DNA of 64,000 nt from JACCXG01 sp963785755 (GTDB lineage: Bacteria > Acidobacteriota > Vicinamibacteria > Vicinamibacterales > 2-12-FULL-66-21), in assembly GCA_963785755.1 (NCBI GenBank), contig CAWAXG010000075.1, positions 186,001-250,000 on the forward strand, read 5' to 3'. The stretch's first letter is position 1. Each line of letters opens with the position of its first letter. The translations under genes and the position numbers were made by a program. Under the pieces are notes generated by a model. The model saw only the letters and a list, made by a program, of their open reading frames with translations, searched no databases and was not told the origin of the DNA. Shown here piece after piece: positions 49,772 to 58,316 of the stretch.

Positions 49772-51562
49772 TCACACCGCCATCAGGGGAATCACCGTCG
49801 CCCCCGCATACGGAATCTGCAGGACGAACTTCCGCATGTCCCAGGCGTAGGTCGGACACCGCTCGGCGCAGAGGCCGCAGTGCAGGCAGACGTTCTCGTC
49901 CTTCGCCATCACCCGCCGCGTCTGCTTGAGCGGTCCGGACGCGAACAGCGGCTGATCGGCGTTCAACGCCGGCGCGAGAAAACGGCCGCGCAGTTCCGGC
50001 TCGGACGCACCGGGCGTAATCGTCAGGCAATCGACGGGACAGATGTCGAGGCAGGCGTCGCATTCGATGCAGAGCGAATCGGTGAAGTGCGTCTGCACAT
50101 CGCAGTTCAGGCACCGTTCGACTTCCGCGAGCGACTGCTCGAGGGTGAAGCCCTCCTCGACTTCGGTGGTCATCTTCTTGAACCGGACGCCGAGATCGAC
50201 GTGCCGCATCTTCTGCCGCTGCGCGTGGTCGTAGTCGTTGCTGTACGCCCACTGATGCAGGCCCATCTTCGTGCTGGTCAGCGTCATCTGCTGCCCGGGC
50301 CGATCCGTCACCGGCTTCCCGTGGCAATACTGGTGGATCGAGATCGCCGCCTGGTGACCGTGCTCCACGGCCCAGATGATGTTCGCCGGCCCGAACGCGG
50401 CGTCACCGCCGAAGAACACCCCGGAACGAGTCGACATGAACGTGGTCTTGTCGACGACCGGCATGTCCCACTTGCCGAACTCGAGCCCGATGTTGCGCTC
50501 GATGAACGGGAACGCGTTGTCCTGCCCGATCGCCAGCACGACGGTGTCGCACGGAAGGATCTCGCGGCCGATGACTTCCTGTTTCAGGCCGGACGGCGTT
50601 TCCGTCGACTTGAACCGGTCGAACTCCATGCCGGTCAGCGTGCCGTTCTCGATGATGAACCGGACCGGCTGAAGGTTCTCGACGATCTCGACGGTCTCCT
50701 CTTCCGCGTCCTCGAGCTCCCAGGGCGACGCCTTGAAGTACTTGCGCGTCTTGCGCGCGATCACCTTCACATCGGTGGCGCCGAGGCGCTTGGCCGAGCG
50801 GCAGCAGTCCATCGCGGTGTTGCCGACGCCGATGATCAGGACACGCTTCCCCACCGAGTCCACGTGGCCGAAATGAATCGACTCCAGCCATTCGATGCCG
50901 ATGAAGATCTGATCGGTGTCGTGCCGTCCCGGGATCTCGAGCTCCTTCCCTTTCGGCGCACCGCTGCCGACGAAGACGGCATCGAACTCCCCGGTGTCGA
51001 GCAGCGCCTTCAGGCTGTTCACGGGTGAGTTGTACCGGACATCGACGCCCATGCCGGTGATGTAGCCGATTTCCTCGTCCAGCACCTGCTCCGGAAGCCT
51101 GAACGCGGGGATGTTGATGCGCATCAACCCGCCCGGACGAGGCAGCTTCTCGAGAATCGTGACCTGATAGCCGAGCGGCATCAGATCGTTGGCGACCGTC
51201 AACGAGGCGGGGCCCGCGCCGATCAGCGCGACCTTCTTGCCGTTCTTCTTTGCCGGCGCCTTCGGCAGCAGGTGCGCGACCTCGCCACGGTTATCGGCGG
51301 CGACACGCTTGAGGCGGCAGATCGCGACCGGCTTGCCGTCCACACGGCCGCGGCGGCAGGCGGGCTCACACGGCCGATCGCAGGTGCGGCCCAGGATCCC
51401 GGGAAACACGTTCGATTCCCGGTTGAGCATGTAAGCGTCGGTAAACCGTCCCTGCGCGATGAGCCGGATGTACTCCGGCACGTTCGTGTGCGCCGGGCAC
51501 GCCCACTGGCAATCGACGACGCGATGGTAGTAGTCCGGATGACCGACGTTGGTTGGCTCCAT
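49772..51562 (-). CDS. GltD-like FAD/NAD(P)-dependent oxidoreductase with C-terminal 4Fe-4S ferredoxin domains
   Basis: 596 residues. The N-terminal part (1-100) has the Cys-rich GltD-type cluster region (CQWACPAHTNVPEYI, CDRPCEPACRRG). The pyridine nucleotide-disulphide oxidoreductase core follows: KVALIGAGPASLTVANDL (FAD), GGLMRINIPAFRLPEQV and VLIIGVGNTAMDCCRSAKRLGA (NADP). The C-terminus adds ferredoxin Cys sets CIECDACLDICPVDCL and CLHCGLCAERCPTYAW. It resembles NADPH:acceptor subunits that pass electrons between NAD(P)H and ferredoxin or a partner oxidoreductase. Its place just upstream of korAB suggests it links the KOR enzyme to NAD(P)H. Confidence 0.9.
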   Translation of the reverse strand: MEPTNVGHPDYYHRVVDCQWACPAHTNVPEYIRLIAQGRFTDAYMLNRESNVFPGILGRTCDRPCEPACRRGRVDGKPVAICRLKRVAADNRGEVAHLLPKAPAKKNGKKVALIGAGPASLTVANDLMPLGYQVTILEKLPRPGGLMRINIPAFRLPEQVLDEEIGYITGMGVDVRYNSPVNSLKALLDTGEFDAVFVGSGAPKGKELEIPGRHDTDQIFIGIEWLESIHFGHVDSVGKRVLIIGVGNTAMDCCRSAKRLGATDVKVIARKTRKYFKASPWELEDAEEETVEIVENLQPVRFIIENGTLTGMEFDRFKSTETPSGLKQEVIGREILPCDTVVLAIGQDNAFPFIERNIGLEFGKWDMPVVDKTTFMSTRSGVFFGGDAAFGPANIIWAVEHGHQAAISIHQYCHGKPVTDRPGQQMTLTSTKMGLHQWAYSNDYDHAQRQKMRHVDLGVRFKKMTTEVEEGFTLEQSLAEVERCLNCDVQTHFTDSLCIECDACLDICPVDCLTITPGASEPELRGRFLAPALNADQPLFASGPLKQTRRVMAKDENVCLHCGLCAERCPTYAWDMRKFVLQIPYAGATVIPLMAV

Positions 51563-51599
51563 GCAAGACCCGATTATAGGTCATTCACGGCAAATCGTT

Positions 51600-51775
51600 G
51601 AAATCAGAGAGGCTTGGGGACATCAGGATGAGTTCCAGGAGTCCTTCTCGCTGGTGAAGTGGCGGGCGTGCCGGGCGTTCCGGTGGGCACGGTCAAAGCG
51701 AGGCTGTTCCGTGCCAGGCAGTTACTCAGGCGCGAGATGACAAAGACCGGGGCTTTACTGAGCGACGGACACTGA
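51600..51775 (+). pseudogene. Remnant of an ECF-type sigma factor (region 4)
   Basis: Frame from 51644 encodes EVAGVPGVPVGTVKARLFRA, then RQLLRREMTK, stop at 51775: the C-terminal helix-turn-helix of sigma-70 region 4. The preceding frame encodes GHQDEFQESFSLV, which matches the segment just before it in intact factors (EEFQ-x-x-F-x-L-x-E-V-x-G). So a frameshift at ~51650 and loss of the first HTH helix have occurred, and there is no region 2. It overlaps the end of the adjacent gene by 21 bp. A decayed fragment, not a working gene. Confidence 0.7.
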
Positions 51776-52645
51776 TCTGGACGCAGACGACTCACGGAAC
51801 TCCCGCGAGCCCGCTACTCGAACGTAAATCTCATACGTACGACCACGCTTCGGCATCAGCAGCACGCTCGCGGTTCCTTTTTCGTCGGTCACTGTCGCAC
51901 TACCCGAGCGACCGTTTATCGCGAAGACGGCCGGCGCGCCAGGCACGGGTACACCTGCGGCGCTGACGTGAGCCCGAATCAGCGCGCTCTCTCCGGCGCG
52001 AATGACGCGCGGCAGTTCGATTCGAATCGTGAGAGTGGCGGGTCGCCGGGATGGGCCGGTCCTGCCGCGGTTGTCGCGTTCCGAGGTCGTTTCAGTGAGG
52101 GCGGTGTCGCGGGACCCATTGAGACCGAAATAAGTGCTTATCGCGCTGGTTATTGGTGACCTGGGGATCGGAGGCGGTGATGAATGCGTCCGTGAGGTCG
52201 CGGGCACAGCGGCGGGGGCCGGTGCGGGACTGAGGGCGGCTGCTGCGCTGGAAGCTCGAAACAGTGTGCTATAGCCGGCGGCGTCAGCGGCTGCAAAGAA
52301 TTGATCCACTTTGCCATTCGCGGATACCAGCCATATTCCGGTACCGACGAGCGCCATGATCCCGGCAGCCGACAAGCCCGGTCCAATGGTCTCGGCCGTC
52401 CAATCCCCGAGCGTGCGTTCCACCACGATCACGATCGCGCACACGATCAGGATCACGAGCACGTCGAGTCCCGTTCGCATCACCTGGACCCCCACCGCCG
52501 CGACAAGAGTCGCGGCCAGACTCCAGGTGATCGGGCGGTACGATCCGGCGGGAGCACGCCCTGCGCGCGGTGCTCGAGGCTGCCCGCGGGGGCGCCCAAG
52601 AGACGTCAGGAAACGAGGCGGCTCACCCATTCGATCGCGCCCCAC
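51755..52645 (-). CDS. Membrane protein with C-terminal Ig-like domain, function unknown
   Basis: 296 residues. Three hydrophobic segments lie at about 42-60, 62-80 and 90-108, then a Pro/Ala/Ser-rich linker (about 135-200) and a beta-rich C-terminus (LTIRIELPRVIRAGESALIRAHVSAAG...GSATVTDEKGTASVLLMPKR) that looks like a bacterial Ig-like fold. No family is recognised with confidence. It is the last gene of the tad-associated run and overlaps the preceding small gene by 40 bp. An internal ATG at 52630 is an alternative start. Confidence 0.55.
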   Translation of the reverse strand: MGRDRMGEPPRFLTSLGRPRGQPRAPRAGRAPAGSYRPITWSLAATLVAAVGVQVMRTGLDVLVILIVCAIVIVVERTLGDWTAETIGPGLSAAGIMALVGTGIWLVSANGKVDQFFAAADAAGYSTLFRASSAAAALSPAPAPAAVPATSRTHSSPPPIPRSPITSAISTYFGLNGSRDTALTETTSERDNRGRTGPSRRPATLTIRIELPRVIRAGESALIRAHVSAAGVPVPGAPAVFAINGRSGSATVTDEKGTASVLLMPKRGRTYEIYVRVAGSREFRESSASRSVSVAQ

Positions 52646-52773
52646 AGCGTCCGCTCCAGCGTACGGAGCGTGCCGTCGACGCCGCCGCCACTGAAGACGA
52701 TGAACACGATGAAGATCCCGAGCGGGACTGCCAGCATCGTGAGGTCACGATTACCGCCGCCGGAGGTGCGCAT
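52606..52773 (-). CDS. Small membrane protein, function unknown
   Basis: 55 residues from ATG 52773 (AGAGGA upstream). It has one strong hydrophobic helix (TMLAVPLGIFIVFIVFSGGG) followed by an amphipathic C-terminus (LRTLERTLWGAIEWVSRLVS). It lies between the VWA gene and the Ig-like membrane protein on the same strand, 31 bp after the former and overlapping the latter. Probably a real small gene of the tad-associated unit; no family is recognised. Confidence 0.55.
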   Translation of the reverse strand: MRTSGGGNRDLTMLAVPLGIFIVFIVFSGGGVDGTLRTLERTLWGAIEWVSRLVS

Positions 52774-52804
52774 AGAGGTTCCTCTGAAATCGTCCGACAG
52801 GCGG

Positions 52805-54769
52805 TTATTGTGCCGGCGCGACGTAGCCACCCGTGCTTCGCACGGTGGCGTTCGGCAGACGTTTGACGCGAATCTCGACCTCCCGCCACGCGCCGTCGTG
52901 CCGGATGTGCGACGAGGTGTACCCGACCACGTATCGCCGGCGCAGATCGTCCACGACCCGGCGGTACTGGGCCGGGAGCTCGCTCACCTCGGCGGGGAAG
53001 AACGCGCGGCCGCCCGACCACTCCGCGATCTTCTTCAAGGGTTCCTGATCCACCTTGACACCAAGACCGATGCCGAACATCACGGCACCCGTCTGCTGAA
53101 TCAAGGCGCCAACGTCGTCGAGATGCCTCACGCTGCCGGGGCCGGTGCCCGGGTTGTTTTCATCGCGTCCGTCGGTCATGACGACGACGACGCGGCGGCC
53201 CTGGGCCCGCTTGAGATGCAGCAAGGCTTCCGACATGCTGTCGTACAGCGCGGTTCCGCCGTTCGCCCGGTAGAGATCCAAGGCGGCCAGGGCCGCGGCG
53301 CGGTTCTCCGTCAGATCGTGCGTGAAGACCGGATGATCCGCGAACAGCACGACCGCGAGTTTGTCCTGTGGCCGCAGGGCCGTGATGAATTCGCGCGCAC
53401 TGGCGACGACGTCGGCCTCTTTCTTTTTCATGCTGCCGCTGGCGTCCAGCACGAGCACGATCGAGACCGGGTCGACCGCCTCCTGAAACAGCTCGAGCTT
53501 CTGGACGACGCCGTTCTCGACCACTTCGAGGTCCGCGGCCGTCAGATCCAGATACTGCCCCGCGTCATCCGTGGCGGTGAATTCAAGGGTTGGCCGGATC
53601 GGCGGCGGTTTCCGCGCGAAGTACCCCGGACGCGCGCGGATGACATACTCAGGGTTGTCGGTCTTGACCGTCAGCGTCCGCCACGTGCCGTCGGCCTTCT
53701 GATTCTCCGGGGTATACGTCAGCAGATACCGGTTGTGCACGTCCTCGGTCAGCACGTCGTGCACGTCCGCGAGTTGCTCATCCCGGGACGGGAAGAAAAA
53801 CCGCCCACCGGTCTCGACCGCGAGCTGCCGGAGGAGCCGCTCGCCCTTGATCGAAATCCCCGCGACGCCGCCGATGCCCACCACATACACCGTGGCCCCC
53901 GAGGCCTTGACGGCGGCCAGCGCGTCGGCAAACGACGTCGAACTGTGCTCGTCGTACCCGTCCGTGATCAGAATGACCGCCCGCCGTCCCTCGGCTGACG
54001 CCAGGATCTGCGGCATCTTCGCGAGACAATCGAGAATCGCCGTGCCCCCGTGCGACTGGATGGCTTGCACCGCCTCGAGGATGGTCGCGCGGTCGGTCGT
54101 CGGTCCGGTGATGGCGCCGAGCTCCTTCGCAAACGGCGCGATCAGCATGCGATCGCGCGGCGACAGGTACCGGGCGAGGGTGCCGGCGGTGCGCTGCACG
54201 AAGTCCATGCGGCGCGACATGCTCCCGCTGCTGTCCACCAGCAGGGCAAAGGTCGCCCCGACGGCTTCGTTGGTGACGAGGTCCAGCGACTGCCTGACGT
54301 CGTCCTCGAACAGGGTCAAGGCGCCCGCCGTGAGGTCTTTGACGAACCGGCCCTTCTTGTCCTGGATCGAGGCCTCGAGCAGGACACTCGCGACGTCGGC
54401 CGACTCGGTGACCTCGAAGGGCTCGAGCACCACGGTGTCGGTCGGGCCCGCGTGTCCGAGCGCATCGACGACTTCCACGGAGATCTCGCGCCGCTCGAAC
54501 GGATTCTCGTCGACCCACTCGACCGCATAGGGCGGCTGGTGGACCGCGCCGAGCAGCTGGCGATCCACAAAAAACCGCACCTGTCCCGGAGCGGCCGACG
54601 GTGCGTATTGCACCTGCGCGACGATCCGCACGGCCGTGGTGGTGCCGGTTCGCCCCATGGGTGAGGTGATGCGGACCGAGAGCGGCGGCGCGGACGGCGA
54701 CTGCGCGCCGACGGCGGTGACGGCGGCAAGCGCGGCGAGCAGGACGAGCACCGAATGACGTAATCGCAT
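52805..54769 (-). CDS. Secreted protein with two von Willebrand factor A domains (acidobacterial VWFA-related)
   Basis: 654 residues from ATG 54769; an upstream-extended frame overlaps the ATPase gene and is not supported. A signal peptide (MRLRHSVLVLLAALAAVTAVGAQ) is followed by an Ig-like segment (about 30-110), VWA 1 with MIDAS DSSGSMS, TFALL before it and LITDGYDEHS after, and VWA 2 with DASGSMK and VVMTDGRDENN. Each VWA is preceded by a short VEDN/FEDD-type module as in the TIGR03436-like family. A MIDAS metal-dependent adhesion or complex-assembly role outside the cytoplasm is likely. It starts 4 bp after the AAA+ ATPase stop. Confidence 0.85.
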   Translation of the reverse strand: MRLRHSVLVLLAALAAVTAVGAQSPSAPPLSVRITSPMGRTGTTTAVRIVAQVQYAPSAAPGQVRFFVDRQLLGAVHQPPYAVEWVDENPFERREISVEVVDALGHAGPTDTVVLEPFEVTESADVASVLLEASIQDKKGRFVKDLTAGALTLFEDDVRQSLDLVTNEAVGATFALLVDSSGSMSRRMDFVQRTAGTLARYLSPRDRMLIAPFAKELGAITGPTTDRATILEAVQAIQSHGGTAILDCLAKMPQILASAEGRRAVILITDGYDEHSSTSFADALAAVKASGATVYVVGIGGVAGISIKGERLLRQLAVETGGRFFFPSRDEQLADVHDVLTEDVHNRYLLTYTPENQKADGTWRTLTVKTDNPEYVIRARPGYFARKPPPIRPTLEFTATDDAGQYLDLTAADLEVVENGVVQKLELFQEAVDPVSIVLVLDASGSMKKKEADVVASAREFITALRPQDKLAVVLFADHPVFTHDLTENRAAALAALDLYRANGGTALYDSMSEALLHLKRAQGRRVVVVMTDGRDENNPGTGPGSVRHLDDVGALIQQTGAVMFGIGLGVKVDQEPLKKIAEWSGGRAFFPAEVSELPAQYRRVVDDLRRRYVVGYTSSHIRHDGAWREVEIRVKRLPNATVRSTGGYVAPAQ

Positions 54770-54773
54770 GGCG

Positions 54774-56096
54774 TCACACGTACGACGGCGGGGCCTCGCG
54801 GTCGTCGACGAAATAACTGGCACAGGCGGCCTCGAGGACCTCGGCCGTCAGTTCGGCCGGCTTGCCGTAATACTGGGCCAGCGAGATCGCCTGGTTGATG
54901 AGGTCGCGCGGATGGCAGCCACGCAGCTGGATCTGGCGTGGCCGATAGTAGGTCACCAGCAGCTGCTCGATCACCTCCTCGCGATATTCGATCCGCATGG
55001 CCTGGCAGCAATTCTTGAAGATCTGGAAGAACTCGGCGCGGGTCGGGCTCTCGGCGAAAATCTTGTACTGGATGCGGCGCAGGAACGCTTCATCCACGAG
55101 GTCCTGGGGCTTGACGTTGGTCGCGAACACGACGAGCGTCATGAACGGAAAATCGAATTTCTGCCCGGTTTGGAGCGTCAGGAAATCGACGCGGCTTTCG
55201 AGCGGCACGATCCACCGGTTCAGGAGATCGCGCGGCGAGCAGGTCTGACGGCCGAAGTCGTCGATGACGAGCACCCCGCCGTTGGCGGTCGCCTGGACGG
55301 GGGCGCGGTAGAAGCCCATGGTGGGGCTGTAACTGAGCTCGAGCTGGCTCAGGGACAGCTCGCCGCCGACCATGACCATCGGACGCCGGCACCGGATCCA
55401 CCGCCGATCCACCTCCACGCTCAAATCCAGCCCGTCGTCGCGAGTCGCGTCGGCGATCGGCTCGTGATTGACCGGATCGAAGAACCGGATGATGCTGCCT
55501 TCCACTTCGAGCGCATGCGGGATGTAGATCTCGCCTTCGAGCAGGTTGTGGATCGCCTGCGAGATCACCGTCTTGCCATTCCCTGGGGGCCCGTAGACGA
55601 ACATCGAGTGTCCGCCATTGATCGCCGGGCCGAGCTGGTCGACCACCCGGTCGCTGATGACGAGATGTGAGAACGCCTGGCGGACGCGCGCCCGATCCAC
55701 GTGTTGCTTCACGGATTGCTTGAACGCGGCCATGTACCGGCAGTACTGCGCGAGCGGCACCGGCGCGTATCCCACATAGTGGTTGTGTTCCATGAACAGC
55801 ATGGCGCGCGCGCGGCCGATGTCCGTGATCCGATAGCGGTAGGTCGGGCTGCCGAGCGCGCCGCCGGAAATCTCACACTGGTGCTGCTGTTTGATGACGC
55901 TGAGGATCGACTCAAACGAGAAAAACGGCAGGCCCAGCCGCCGCGCCAGCTCGGTGCCGGTCAGTTCGCCGGACAGGTGCAGCGTCTTCAGGATCAGCTG
56001 GGTGACGAGATCGCGGCTGAGACCGGCCTCGTCCAGTGTCTTTGGGGCCTTCGGCGCCGACAGCGTCTCGGGGGTTTCGCTTACCGCAGTGACCAT
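54774..56096 (-). CDS. AAA+ ATPase with N-terminal winged-helix region, tad-locus associated
   Basis: 440 residues. The N-terminal ~110 residues look like a winged helix (LILKTLHLSGELTGTELARRLGLPFFSFESILSVI). The AAA+ part has Walker A GPPGNGKT (about residue 175), Walker B GVLVIDDFGRQ and an Arg-finger region DEAFLRRIQYKI. Similar ATPases occur beside Tad genes in Acidobacteriota (from memory). The gap to the TPR gene upstream is one base, and the double-VWA gene follows after 4 bp, so the ATPase and VWA protein probably act together, as in MoxR-VWA pairs. The substrate is unknown. Confidence 0.8.
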   Translation of the reverse strand: MVTAVSETPETLSAPKAPKTLDEAGLSRDLVTQLILKTLHLSGELTGTELARRLGLPFFSFESILSVIKQQHQCEISGGALGSPTYRYRITDIGRARAMLFMEHNHYVGYAPVPLAQYCRYMAAFKQSVKQHVDRARVRQAFSHLVISDRVVDQLGPAINGGHSMFVYGPPGNGKTVISQAIHNLLEGEIYIPHALEVEGSIIRFFDPVNHEPIADATRDDGLDLSVEVDRRWIRCRRPMVMVGGELSLSQLELSYSPTMGFYRAPVQATANGGVLVIDDFGRQTCSPRDLLNRWIVPLESRVDFLTLQTGQKFDFPFMTLVVFATNVKPQDLVDEAFLRRIQYKIFAESPTRAEFFQIFKNCCQAMRIEYREEVIEQLLVTYYRPRQIQLRGCHPRDLINQAISLAQYYGKPAELTAEVLEAACASYFVDDREAPPSYV

Positions 56097-57114
56097 TTAT
56101 CGCTCCTTGGTAGCCGCTGTTTTCGTGCGGGCCTGCACCGCTCGCCGCGCCGCCTCCGCGAGCGAGGGTCGCGTGCTCGCGGCCTGATCGAACGCGGTGG
56201 CGGCTTCAGGGTATTGCTGCATCGACATGCGCAGCACGCCGACGTTGTAGAGCCCGGTCGCCGGGTCGACATGATCCAGGAGTCGCGCCTCCGCTTTGGG
56301 GATCTCCCCCTGCAGGGCATACGCCAGCGCGAGATTCGTCTGCGCCGCGGCCATCGTGGCATCGAGCGCCAGGGCGCGCGTGCACGTCGCCTGCGCGCCG
56401 GGCCCGTCGCCATCTTGCAGCGCGAGATAACAGAGGTTATTCAGCGCGAACCCGGCCTGCGCGTCGAGTCGCAGCGCAAACTCGAAGGACTGCCTGGCCT
56501 GCTGCCGCTGGCCCAGGGCTTCGAGAATGGTGCCGAGCGTGTTGTACGCACTGGCCGAGTACCGGCTTGCAATAGACGGCGCGGTGCGCATCACTCAGCG
56601 CCAGCTCCGGGCTGCCCCAATCGCGCCACAACCGCGCCAACCCTTCCCACGCCCGGCTATCGCACTCGTCGAGCCGCAGCGCCAGCCGCCAGTGTTTGTA
56701 GGCGTAATCCGTGACGCCGGCCTGGCGGTACGCGTCGGCGAGCAGATGGTGACTGCGGGCCGAGGGGTCCATCCCCAGCCTGAGAATCGCACTCGCGATC
56801 CGCGTGTCTTGCGATTCGAGCGTGGCGCCGAGCGTGAGGGTCGTGCGGGCGTTGGCCTGCAGCGTCCGGACGCGGCGGGCAAAGTCGCCGAGCTCGTCAG
56901 CCTTCGGCTTGACGGGTTGCACGTCCTTCGGCTTGACGGGCTGCACGTCGAAACTCGTTGTCGGTTCCCCTGGCTTGACGAACCGGCTGGCAAACGGCGA
57001 CTTCCGCGCCGCGCAGCCGGAGACCACGGTGAGTGCCGCAGCGGCCAGCACAGCGGCCATGAGTCGTTGCGGACGAAGGGTGCGGACACGTCTCTTCATT
57101 GTCGTCAGGTTCAT
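56097..57114 (-). pseudogene. TadD-like TPR lipoprotein, split by a frameshift
   Basis: The 5' frame (from ATG 57114) encodes a lipoprotein signal with lipobox VVSGC, a VKPKDVQPVKPK tandem motif, then TPR-like helices up to WGSPELALSDAHRAV. The 3' frame (to 56097) continues with SASAYNTLGTILEALGQRQQA and further TPRs to KTAATKER. The shift lies near 56550-56575. Joined, the protein is ~340 residues. TadD is the TPR lipoprotein of the Tad pilus assembly apparatus, and the position after tadC fits. The start among MNLTTMKRR choices is uncertain. Confidence 0.78.
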
Positions 57115-57266
57115 CGTGCTGGTTATGACTCGTCGTCGCGGCGTCTTCTGCGCCGGCACCGCACCGGATACGGCACCAACCGCACAGCCGCGACGACGAG
57201 CGAATGACCGCCTGGTTACTGATACATGTGTCATGGGAAGCTCCACCGTCGAATGGAGCTCCGTCA

Positions 57267-57363
57267 CTACTCTTCGCTGTTCAGACGGCTGCGGCGGCGG
57301 AGCATGTAGACCACGAGCAGCACGCCAGCGACAACGTAGAGGACGATCGATCTGAGTAGTCAT
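57267..57363 (-). pseudogene. Tiny tad-linked membrane peptide, apparently frameshifted at codon 2-3
   Basis: ATG 57363 has AGGAG nine bases upstream, a strong ribosome site, but its own frame is not conserved-looking. Shifting by one base after the first codons gives LRSIVLYVVAGVLLVVYMLR, then RRSRLNSEE and stop at 57267: a single helix plus a basic tail, ~31 residues. The fit of ribosome site, helix and stop between tadC and tadD suggests a genuine small membrane protein with a 1-nt error. Not proven. Confidence 0.4.
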
Positions 57364-57385
57364 CTTCTTCTTCTCCTTTGACCTG

Positions 57386-58309
57386 TTACTTGCCTGAGTT
57401 TGAGATTCCCGGCTTGAAGATACGGACGTAGTCCACCACCGCCGGTCCGAGAATGGCTACGTAGAGCGAAGGAAACAGACAGAACACGAGCGGGAATACG
57501 AGCTTGACCCCGATCTTTGCGGCCCGCTCCTCGGCACTCTGCCGCCGCTTGGTCCGGGCGACTTCCGCATGGGTCCGCAGCGCCATCGCGATGCTGGTGC
57601 CGAACCGATCCGTCTGCACGAGCATCGCCACCAGCGATCGCACCTCGTCCACCTTGGTGCGCGACGCGAAGTTCTTGAAGGCTTCCAGCCGCGGCTTGCC
57701 GGCGCGCATTTCGGTGGTGATGAGCCGCAGCTCCTCGGCCAGCGCCGGGTAGGAGATGTCGAGCTCGTCACTGGTCTTGACCAGTGATTGATCGATGCCC
57801 GATCCCGCCTCGATACACACGATCATCAGATCCAGGGCGTCAGGCAGACCGTTGCGAATCTGTTTCTGCCGGAGCGTGGTCTGACGACCGAGCCAGAATC
57901 CCGGGACCATGTATCCGATCGCCGCCCCAAACAGTGCGATGTACCATTTCGAGTAACCGACCGCCAGCAGCGTGGCGCCTCCAAAGACGAACGGCAGGAT
58001 CACTTCTGCGGCGCCATACAGCACCGCCGCCGTCAGGCTCCGGTAGCCGGCGGCCGTGAGCCGTCGGCGAAGCTTGGACATCTCCTTCGGCGACTTCGGC
58101 GTTATCTGCTGGAACCGCTTCACCCACGGAGCGGCCACCTCGGTCAGCTCCACGTTCGTGAACACCCCGTCGAGGGTTCGCTGTTTCAGCTTGTTGATTT
58201 CGCGCTGTTCCGGCGTGCTCCACCGGAGCAGCTGTAACGCGATCGCGCCGACAGCGAGCGCGATCGACACGAAGACGGCGACCAGGAGTATCGCAATTTG
58301 CGGTGACAT
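57386..58309 (-). CDS. tadC: TadC-like inner-membrane platform protein (type II secretion F domain)
   Basis: 307 residues with an N-terminal helix (about 5-28), two helices near 95-140, a T2SSF domain (about 150-280, GLPDALDLMIVCIEAGSGIDQSLVKTSDEL) and a C-terminal helix (FPLVFCLFPSLYVAILGPA). This is the TadC layout. With TadB it forms the membrane platform of the Tad/Flp pilus machine on which the TadA ATPase acts. It lies 7 bp after tadB. Complete and unbroken. Confidence 0.9.
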   Translation of the reverse strand: MSPQIAILLVAVFVSIALAVGAIALQLLRWSTPEQREINKLKQRTLDGVFTNVELTEVAAPWVKRFQQITPKSPKEMSKLRRRLTAAGYRSLTAAVLYGAAEVILPFVFGGATLLAVGYSKWYIALFGAAIGYMVPGFWLGRQTTLRQKQIRNGLPDALDLMIVCIEAGSGIDQSLVKTSDELDISYPALAEELRLITTEMRAGKPRLEAFKNFASRTKVDEVRSLVAMLVQTDRFGTSIAMALRTHAEVARTKRRQSAEERAAKIGVKLVFPLVFCLFPSLYVAILGPAVVDYVRIFKPGISNSGK

Positions 58310-58316
58310 GGTGACC

